Assembly (NCBI GenBank): GCA_947561395.2
Contig: OX387186.1
Coordinates: forward strand, 8,297,888-8,361,887
DNA from: Buxus sempervirens
Taxonomy: Eukaryota; Streptophyta; Magnoliopsida; Buxales; Buxaceae
DNA: 64,000 nt
Direction: 5' to 3'
Made by a program: the position numbers and the translations under genes. Shown in pieces: positions 55,737-64,000 of the stretch (position 1 is its first letter; every line of letters begins with the position of its first letter). Under the pieces are notes generated by a model. The model did no database searches and was not told the DNA's origin. It was given only the letters and a program-made list of their open reading frames with translations.

Positions 55737-57373
55737 TTTCAAAAAAATTAAATGACTAAAAAGGTTATATTAAATAGATACGTATAATATAACAAAATAA
55801 GAAAATATAAATGCAAATATATAATAATGGACTTTTTTTTTTTTTTTGATAAAAAGGAATAAACATAGCACGAAGTTGCATCCAAGTTAATGAAGGCGGT
55901 TCAACCATTTTTCTTTTTGATGAAGCAAGAGGGAGAAATTATGTTGGTTTGGTGGATTACTATATTTGCTCTTTTCCTTACCCAGGAAAAAGAAAACCCA
56001 TGAAAGTGGTTCAAAGGATAAAGTCCCAAACGTACCCAAAAAATAAGATCATTTATTTGCATTTAAGTCACTCGTCTCCTCCATCTTAAGGAAACAAACA
56101 AGGAACCTGTGAGCCGTGTCATCTCATTTGAATGATCGAACCCACTTGTACGGTGCTAAGAATTCCAACCGATATGTTACCAAAAAAAAGAAGTCCCACC
56201 GATAACAAAAGGGTAATTTTTCTTTTTCTCTCTCATCCCGGTTAGCCTATCTACTTATGGGGTATGGTAAAGGTTCTCTCAAACATGCAGAAAATTCCAA
56301 AACTTTTCAATTCATGAAGAGTCGTCTCAATATTTCATGACGTTAAGACTTGAGCATTTCTTTCAGAGCCAAAATCCTGTGGTTCGCCAGGTTGCATTTT
56401 GGGGTGTGAGCCCCCTTATTCACGTTTCACGCTGGAACCATTGAGTAGCTCTAGACAAAACGGTCTCTGTTAAGATGTGCTTGACTTTTTATTTCAGAAA
56501 ACCTATTGTTAAATTATCTTTTGGATGACATATGAGATCGAATATTTATACCTTTTCCACAAATGAGTCCGTAAATGAGAAGGTATAGACTATTCGGTCC
56601 TATTGATGAATTACAACTCCACTAATATGAATTAATTACAAGCCAGAAAATGAGAATTAAAAGCTTGTCGGCCACGATTATAAGTTTCTGTATAGGGAAT
56701 TAAAAGTCAAATGTTAGGAGTTATAAGTCTATTGATGGGATCACTCCCATCGTTTGACTTGTATTACCATCGACAGATATTTCTAATCCATCGATAGGAT
56801 CAAATGATCTATATTTTCTTAATTCCAAGATCATTTGGTCATTTTCCGAAAAGTATAACTAAGAGTTATTATATGTCATCCAAAGGTATTTCAAGAGTAA
56901 TTTTTCTTTTAATTTTCTTTAAATTTAATGCAATAAATTTGTAATTATTCAAAACTTTTTAAATTTTTTGCAATTATTGAAAAAGTAATATTCGGCTGCG
57001 TCAAGGGCATTTGCGTCACTCTGAACATAAACGCTCTTCGCAATTCACGCACCATCTGCCGGTTTTATAATTATGACTCTTGCTCAGAGTTACAGTTGAC
57101 GATCAAACAAAAATATTACTCGAACCACCTGCCATTTATCGGTTATTAAATTTACGCCGCCGTTAACAACTCCGTTAAACTTAACACCGTCAGCTTACTC
57201 CTTCCTTCCCATAGTATAGATAGCTACGACAAAACTGGTTAAAGTACTGCGCCCCATTTGCAGTGTCGCATCTTTCTTCTACCGCGACGACAGGGAGCTG
57301 AAGCTCTCTCTGTCTGCAAATCCTTCCATGGCGATGAAGACGAGTACGAGAGAGTCAACGTAAGATTTCTGTA
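55737..57373. other. Intergenic upstream of the receptor-like kinase
   Basis: AT-rich for the first 1.2 kb. The last 400 bp are less AT-rich and probably contain the promoter and 5' leader. A weak TATAGATAG string is near 57217. Confidence 0.35.
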
Positions 57374-59648
57374 ATGGAAGTGTTGTCAAAGCTTCTGTTG
57401 GTTCTCTCTCTTCTTGCTTTCGCGGAATCCGCCTGTGACAGTTCCGACCGGGAGTTGATATCTAAGGCTTTCAGCTCCGTCTCTGGGTTCGACGTCTCTG
57501 AGTTTAGGTCCATTAATGGGAGCTGCGCAAATCCTCCGATAAAGGAAATAAGACTACCGTCCAGGAATCTGAGTGGAACAGTGTCATGGGTGATTCTTAG
57601 AAATCTGTCTCAGTTGCGGACGATCGATCTCTCCTGCAATTCGCTGCGAGGGTCTATTCCAAGCGGCTTTTGGTCGATTCGGAGCCTCGTTGAGGTCAAT
57701 CTCTCCATGAATCGTCTCGGAGGAAGTGTTTCCTTCGAACCCACATCGGAAATCGACCCGTCTTCGTTGTTGTCGTCATCGATTCAGGTGCTGAATCTGT
57801 CCAGTAATCGGTTCACGAACTCGGTGCAGCTCTCTGGTTTCGCAGACCTGAGAGTTCTGGACCTTTCACACAACGATCTCAGGCATTTTCCTACTGGCCT
57901 CAAGAACCTCCCGAAGCTGGAACACCTCGACCTCTCGAGTTGCAACATATCAGGAAATTCGAAACCCATCTCCGGTCTCCGCTCGTTGAAGTACTTAGAC
58001 GTCTCTGATAACTCCATGAACGGTACCTTCCCCTCCGATTTTCCCCCTCTCGCGAGTCTCAAGTTCTTGAACGTCTCTCTCAACAACTTCACCGGACTGG
58101 TTGGGTCAGACAAGGTACAGAAATTTGGCAAGTCTGCATTCATCCAAGCTGGGATTTTTAACTCTTCGAAGACCTCAAAGATCCCAATTCTAACTCATTA
58201 TCGAGCCCCACCTCCAAAGCCTCTCAGAAAACACAAAACCCTAATCAAACACATACACCACAAATCCAAGAAACCCAAATCCAGAAACCAAAAACTCATT
58301 CTGGGTCTAACAACTGGAGCTGGTGCATTGCTTGTGATTGCAATGGCCGTTTGTATAGGCTGTACGTACAGGAGGAGAAAGATGGCGAAGAGGCAACAAT
58401 GGGTGATCTCTAAACCGATCCAGTTGCAGTGTAAAGTCGAGAAATCAGGACCCTTCTCATTCGAGACCGAGTCGGGGAAATGGGTGGCCGACATCAAGGA
58501 GCCGTCGTCGGCACCGGTGGTGATGTTCGAGAAGCCGTTGATGCAGCTTACATTCACGGACCTGATCGCTGCCACGTCGCACTTCGGGAAGGAGTCCCAG
58601 CTCGCCGAAGGTCGTCGTGGGCCGGTTTACAGAGCCATCTTGCCTGGAGATATCCACGTGGCAATTAAAGTCTTGGAAAAGGCAAGGGAAATTTGCCACG
58701 CGGCCGCCGTCGCCATGTTCGAGGACCTCTCTCGGCTTAAACACCCCAACCTCCTGCCATTGTCGGGCTACTGTATTGCAGGTACTGCAACTGTAGTTCT
58801 TGATTTTTCTTAGAGCGTGATTTGGTAGTTCACGAACGACCAAATTAAATACTTTCACGGGTTTTAAAGATAGTGACATCAGCAATGCACTTAATTAACG
58901 CTGGTGGATTGCACGTACCCGCCAAACCAAACCCTAGGGATCGACGGCATTGGTAGTTGCTACCTGTTCGATCATTTAATTTCTGTACATCGCGACTTAC
59001 TAGATCTCTGTTGCAGGTAAAGAGAAGTTGCTGTTATACGAGTTCATGGCGAACGGAGACTTGCACCGGTGGCTGCACGAGCTTCCGGCGGGGGAGACCA
59101 ACGTGGAAGACTGGAGCATGGACACGTGGGAGAATCAAAACGACGGTGTAACTTGCTCAAGCATCTCGTCGTCGGAGAAGATGAGCTGGCGCACGCGCCA
59201 CCGGATCGCCGTCGGGATCGCTCGTGGGCTGGCGTATCTCCACCATGCAGGCTCGAAGCCCGTTGTCCATGGCCACCTCGTCCCTTCCAACATCCTACTC
59301 GCGGATCGCTTCGAGCCCCGCATCGCCGATTTCGGCCTCCGGGGAGACGAGGACATCGGGAGCACAGAAACCGACGTGTACTGCTTTGGGTTAGTACTGA
59401 TAGAGCTCCTCACCGGGAAGCCTGCGTCCGAAGAGACAGTAGCTTTGGTGAGAGACTTGGTGAAGGAGAGAGAAGGGACGAAGGCTTTGGACCCCAGGCT
59501 GAGACACGAAACTGACTCAATGAGCGCGATGGTGGAGAGCCTCCGAGTCGGATACTTGTGTACGGCCGAATCGCCTCGGAAGAGACCGACGATGCAACAG
59601 GTTGTCGGGCTCCTCAAGGACGTCCACCAGACGGCTGATTTGAGTTGA
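57374..59648 (+). CDS. LRR receptor-like pseudokinase, CaMRLK/MEE62 type, two exons
   Basis: Exons 57374-58781 and 59017-59648 with a 235-bp GT-AG intron (donor GTACTG, acceptor TTGCAG) give a 679-residue protein. Order: signal peptide (about 1-19), a short ectodomain of roughly six leucine-rich repeats ([69 protein letters not shown]), a basic juxtamembrane stretch, a transmembrane helix at about 307-329, then a kinase-like domain from about 400. The invariant Lys is kept (VAIKVL, about 432) and DFG is present (about 573). The glycine loop is AEGRRGPVY, and the HRD catalytic motif is replaced by HGHLVPSN (about 553), so it should lack normal phosphotransfer. This matches the Arabidopsis calmodulin-binding RLK/MEE62 family by memory. 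In Arabidopsis MEE62 sits three genes from DOG1, as here. Plasma-membrane location expected. Confidence 0.9.
58782..59016 (+). other. Intron of the receptor-like pseudokinase gene
   Basis: 235 bp, GT..AG. Splicing joins G (58781) to GT (59017) to make a glycine codon, giving [13 protein letters not shown], the expected kinase wording. The intron contains in-frame stops. Confidence 0.9.
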
Positions 59649-59767
59649 CTCGTCTCGTCATCGATGTATTCCAAACCCATTCCAAGTTGCCTTTCTTCTT
59701 ATTGTCAAAAAAAAAAAAAAAATTTTTGCTTTTCTTCTTCTTTGGGTTGTGTTATTGCCAAGCTTGT

Positions 59768-59808
59768 TTTTGCTATTTCCACACACGTTTTTGCTATTTC
59801 CACGCACG
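59768..59808 (+). repeat. 20-bp tandem repeat in the 3' flank
   Basis: Two copies of CACGTTTTTGCTATTTCCAC-like sequence side by side, about 120 bp after the stop codon. Confidence 0.7.
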
Positions 59809-59839
59809 TTACAAGGATTGGTGTTAGAGGGTTGCCAAT

Positions 59840-60593
59840 AGGGCTGCAACTTGGGTCGGTTAAAACCGAAACCGAACCGGTCCAACTCAACTTTGGGTCG
59901 GTTTGGTTTGGATTATAGTCTTTAGGTAGGTTTTAGTTCTAAAAATAGAAAACCAAATTTGTTTAGTTCGATTTTGGGTTGAAAGCTCGGATTAACCAAA
60001 CCAAACCGAATTTCCTAAATGTAAAACCGAACCAAAATATAATAATATATATAAAGTATACAATGGATAAAGTTGTAATAGTAAAATATAACTTAAAAAT
60101 TATAAGTTATAAAGTAATGAATGAGATTTTTATTTTATAAATCTTTATAGTTAATTATTAAATTAATTCATGAGTTTAAAGTGCAATCCAAAACAATTAA
60201 CATATGACTTGGGATTCTAAGCTATTTGCTCCATTTTATGTATGCATGTGAACTACTTAAGAGATTGGACCGCATGTAAGTGATAATCCTTTAAATTTGT
60301 TGTGTATATTCTTTAAAAAAATTTTTTGGCAAAAGTAGGAATCTGTCTTGATAATAGGTTTTAAGTATGGGAAAATAACCCGAACCGAACCGAACCGAAC
60401 TGAATTTTGCAATTCAATTCAGTTTGGATTGGGTTACGGGTTTTTTTTAAATAATCGGTTCGGTTTCGATTTGGGTATTTCGGTTATGTGGTCAGTTCGG
60501 TTCAGTTCTAAGCCAACCATCAATAACCTTGGTTTGGTTTTGGGTTGAGGCCAACCCAAACCAAACCTCACCGAGTTGCAGCCCTAACCCTAA
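59840..60593. mobile_element. hAT-like element with CCGAACCG-type subterminal runs
   Basis: Starts AGGGCTGCAACTTGGGTCGG. Its right end carries the complement of AGGGCTGCAACTCGG followed by ACCCTAA. A perfect 8-bp TSD, TTGCCAAT, is at 59832-59839 and 60594-60601. Subterminal regions are rich in AACCGAACC and TTGGTTTGG words, the centre is AT-rich, and there is no coding capacity. Confidence 0.75.
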
Positions 60594-60601
60594 TTGCCAA
60601 T

Positions 60602-61540
60602 AGTACTCGCCTTTAATTTTGCTGTAATATAATACGTAAAAAACAAAAGAGAATGGAGGACAAAGGAGAGTGGGAGAGGGTAGGGCTGACTGGGGCTTTT
60701 CTTGGGTCAGAAAAAATTAAAAAAATGGCACTAATTGCATGTCTCTTGTGAGACTGAAAGCGATGAATCTCATGATCTCATCTCTATTATTCTTCTTCTT
60801 TTGTTTGATTGTATCTGATTCTTCAAACGAAAAGAAAAGGCCAGACGGGGATTTGCCGAAGATGCAGTGTATGTTCGTAAAAGTGCTTATGGCATCCCAC
60901 CTGTTAGCTGATTGCGAGAGCTGATGTGCGTCCGTTGACCGTCACTTTTGTGGACTTCTCCATCATGTGGTCCCTTTGGAAGACTTTTATCGAGCGAAGC
61001 ACGGAAGACTTTTATCGAGGTTCCAGGGTTTAGTGTTCAGAGCCTGTGACCAATATAGACAGAGTTCTTTCTCTGGTGGGCAAACATCCAATTATCCAAA
61101 CAAATGGGGTGGGCCACACAGGTTGAAATGCAGCACGTGTCAGAATCTGGGACTAAGTTTTGCTTGTCGAGTTGCCGTAAACTCCACGTCTCGCATGAGC
61201 TGTTAGTGTTGTTTGATGGGACTTGATCTCTTTTCGAATTCTGGTCTGACGGTGCAGTGTTGGTATTGGCTCGTGGGCGGGTTCAGAGCACCAACGTACT
61301 TAGGAATTGACAGATTTGCGCCTTTAGCTAACAAGAGCCTGCAGGTGAAGAACACCGAGAGTCATCTTGCCATTGATCATTTTACTAGCTATTACAACGT
61401 GAGATGAGATATTTTAGAGAAAATTGCTCTTACCTGCCTCAAGTTTCTGAACTGCAAATACCTCTCCTCTCTCTTAAAAAGTTTCTCAAATTAATGATAT
61501 TAGCCCTCCCCTTATTTACTAGATTTATTAAAATTTTAGT
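60602..61540. other. Intergenic, no gene supported
   Basis: GC content is slightly higher than in neighbouring DNA. A 61-codon plus-strand frame at 60739-60924 has a hydrophobic start (LMISSLLFFFFCLIVSDS) but no recognised family, so I do not call it. Confidence 0.35.
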
Positions 61541-61544
61541 TGGC

Positions 61545-61785
61545 GTTTGGGGTTGCTAGTACTTAAAAGATAAGTTGGTTTATCTAAATACTTATCCATA
61601 GTTGTAAAAAAATGCTTATCTGAAAAAATTGGTGTTTGGTAAATACATGTATTATGTGGCATTTGGGATTGCTAGTGCTTATGGATAAGTACTTAAAAGA
61701 TAAGTTGGTTTATCTAAGTAGTAGTTGTAAAAAAGTGCTCATCTGAAAAAATTGGTGTTTAGTAAATACATATATTAAGCACTTG
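61545..61785 (+). repeat. Tandem duplication of about 120 bp
   Basis: Two similar copies containing GGCGTTTGGGGTTGCTAGT or GGCATTTGGGATTGCTAGT, AAAAGATAAGTTGGTTTATC and CTGAAAAAATTGGTGTTT lie one after the other. Confidence 0.7.
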
Positions 61786-61799
61786 CAAAGAAGAGGAGT

Positions 61800-64000
61800 A
61801 GCAGTTGTTGAAGAAGAGTTCTCGCAGAGAAGATTTCACAGAGCTCGATCAAGATAAAAAAAGAGATGAGCTTATCGTAATAGAGGAAGGAGAAGCTCCT
61901 CTCAAGAGCTTCTCCTTATGGGTCTGTGAGACATGGGAAAAATCACCGGGGTGATTTCCCCTCTGTCAACACACGAGCTCAACGTAAAATGGGAGAGTCG
62001 CCACCATTCAGATTTTTGGAAATGGTGTGAATGGACACCAAAAGATTCAAAAATAAGCAAAAAGAGCTAAAAGGCAGATACTCGAGTAAAAATAACTCTA
62101 CTTGAAAATCAAATCTAGAGATGGGTAAGGGGATTAGATTATGAACAGGGGAAGGTGTTAGGCACCCCCATTCACCCACACAAGGTGGTTGCCAAGTGTT
62201 GTTCAAGCTAAAAAATGGGAAAGCTTGCTAAAAATCATTAAAAACCTTGAAAAAGGACAAATGTATGATATCTTCACATGAAAATCCAAATGAATTCCAA
62301 ATCCTCTTTTATGTCAATATCACTTCTGGAATATCACCAAAAAGATGGAAATCAAAGTAAAAGTTGCACAAAACCAAGTTGAGTTAAATCCAGAAAATTC
62401 GATAAAAGCAAGAACCATTTGTCTTGAAATCATTTAAATCCAATTTTAAATTGAATCAAACCAAATTCATTTGAAATATTATGATAGATAGAAGACTCAT
62501 GCAAATTTTCAATCCATTCCGGTTAAAATCCTAGGAGTTATTCTCCTTTGAAATCTGTTGCTGGAGATAATTAAAAGTGATAAGTGGGCAACTTTGGAAA
62601 ATCATTTAGAAACCTCGGCTCCATATAAATCCATGAAATTTGGTGTGAGTGAAGTCTGTATGGCCATCTTTCAAACGAAACTCACCTCATACAAAAATTC
62701 ATTCGGAGGTGCCTTGGGTGGCCTCCCAAACAGGCCCCAAAGATCACAGATTTACCCAGAAAAGTGCTGTTGAGCAGTTCTGAGTAAATCTGTTACCAAC
62801 AACACAAATGGAGTCAAAAAATTATGAAATCAACTAGATTTGAAACTAGACTTCCATAGGAAACTCAGAAACAAGAATCACTCGAATCGGACTTAAAACG
62901 AACACATGGTGCTCAGTCGAAGTGACAGGTTCCGTATTCAGACCTGAACTGACCTATCAACTTCGATAGAGAGGTGTCAAACATCCGCTTGATAGAAATT
63001 AATGAAATTTTACAGGCATAAACTAGACAGCCTCACCTTTCCCATAGCTCTGGAATCACACCAAAATTCATTCGGACGATGAAGTTACGAGTGTCCGAAG
63101 TTGGGGTACAGTTGCTGTCAAGTTAAGCCTTTTTTGAGTAAAATCAATTTAAAACAGTGATCCAGTGTATGGAATCCGTGCAAGATGAATCAAAATCACT
63201 TTCAAAAGATATTGAAGAGCCTCTAAGAAGAAATGGGGCACAAGTTTGGCTCACCATCCTCTTCGATTGGAAAGGATATGCCAAAAACCCCAAAAGTGAG
63301 CAAAAATGCCCAAAACCGAGAGGTTGAGCCTAGAGGCCTTCAATACTCAACAAAACTTGCTTGAAATCATATTGAAAACCAACCAGAATTATTCCAGAAT
63401 TATTTAAGCCTATTTATTCCAGATTTATCGCAATGAATGCAATGAATCCGAAATATGAGCCAAATCCGACAAAAAAGTGCTATGTGTGTATGTGTATAAA
63501 AATCCATTCAAAAACAATATAACAACATATAGCATATAGCATGCATTTAGATCAATCCAATGGGGTTCTAAAACAACCTAGGGTTCCGTTCCATTATCGT
63601 TTCCCTTAGTTCTCTCTCCCTGTTAAACACAGTTCTTCAAGATAATCTTGGGGTACTTTGAATATGAAACAGTTTTCATAGATTCAAAAGGCTTATTCAA
63701 ATAGGTTCTAATACTAGGATCAATCCCCAGTCTCGTTTCCCTTAGATCCCGCCTTCACGTTTTACGGCTAGGGGGAGTCTCGAGGTACTTTGAGTAAGAG
63801 AAGGGTTTTCATACACATAGAAGAGGCTTTATTCTACAGAAAAGTAGAAGAAGAAATCTAGATCTAGAATGTAAAAACAGAAAAATAAAGAAAGGTTTGA
63901 GGCTTACCTGGGCTTCTGGAAGCAAGACTGCAGCGGTTTCCCTCTTCACTCGGAGCTCTTTGATCTCCAACTTCTTGGCAAAAGTTCTTGGCAAGAGTTA
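61800..64000. other. Unassigned sequence, possibly retroelement untranslated or LTR DNA
   Basis: The stretch has moderate GC content, no long frames and strings such as GGGAGAGTCGCCACCATTC (61990) and GGTGTTAGGCACCCC (62153), which I associate with untranslated leaders of some plant LTR elements. No ends or coding domains are visible, so it stays unassigned. Confidence 0.3.

Noticed and set aside
58198-58575. Minus-strand frames across the receptor-like kinase exon 1
   Set aside because: Antisense to LRR, transmembrane and kinase coding sequence.
60739-60924. 61-codon frame with a signal-peptide-like hydrophobic start
   Set aside because: The hydrophobic part is a T-rich tract and no family, intron or downstream motif supports a secreted peptide.

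Overview
This is nuclear DNA from a flowering plant, most likely a eudicot. Evidence includes spliced genes with GT-AG introns, plant-specific families (DOG1-like, CIPK, calmodulin-binding LRR receptor-like kinase, class-3 phospholipase A1-II), AT-rich intergenic DNA and dense plant-type transposons. The species cannot be named from the sequence.

Host genes, left to right: a decayed MDIS1/MRH1-type LRR receptor-like kinase (about 4.6-6.8 kb, +); an intact intronless phospholipase A1-II (10.1-11.4 kb, -); four DOG1-like copies spread over 25 kb (15.3-15.9 kb -, 32.0-32.7 kb -, 35.7-36.4 kb + with an in-frame stop, 40.0-40.7 kb -); an intact intronless CIPK closest to CIPK20 (46.3-47.7 kb, +); a 57-residue two-exon gene of unknown function (51.3-51.6 kb, -); and a two-exon CaMRLK/MEE62-type LRR pseudokinase (57.4-59.6 kb, +). 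From memory, the order MDIS1 - DOG1 - CIPK20 - MEE62 is that of the Arabidopsis DOG1 locus (At5g45840-45830-45820-45800). PLA1-II, MRH1, DOGL1-4 and CIPK12 sit together on its chromosome 4 duplicate. The window therefore looks like an unreduced ancestral version of the seed-dormancy locus, stretched by transposons.

Transposons fill most of the rest and many insertions can be dated relative to each other by target-site duplications (TSDs). At 0.2-3.9 kb a 5'-truncated LINE holds a hAT-like element, which holds a second LINE. At 6.9-9.4 kb a MULE-like inverted-repeat element holds several MITEs. At 16.8-22.9 kb a CACTA element (CAT TSD) holds a solo LTR (AATAG TSD) and a Pack-MULE (9-bp TSD) carrying what looks like a fusion of a JINGUBANG-type N-terminus and a BRH1-type RING-H2 domain. 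At 23.0-25.7 kb lies a truncated Ty3/gypsy remnant, and at 26.6-31.8 kb a structurally complete, recently inserted but broken Reina-like Ty3/gypsy element between two DOG1-like genes. Between 33 and 45 kb and near 60 kb there are many hAT-like elements with low-complexity subterminal sequence.

The most interesting items are the conserved DOG1-locus order with a fourfold DOG1-like cluster, ABA/seed-type promoter boxes (G-box/ABRE plus RY) in front of two DOG1-like genes, the nested Pack-MULE gene fusion, and a MITE with six palindromes phased at about 21 bp.
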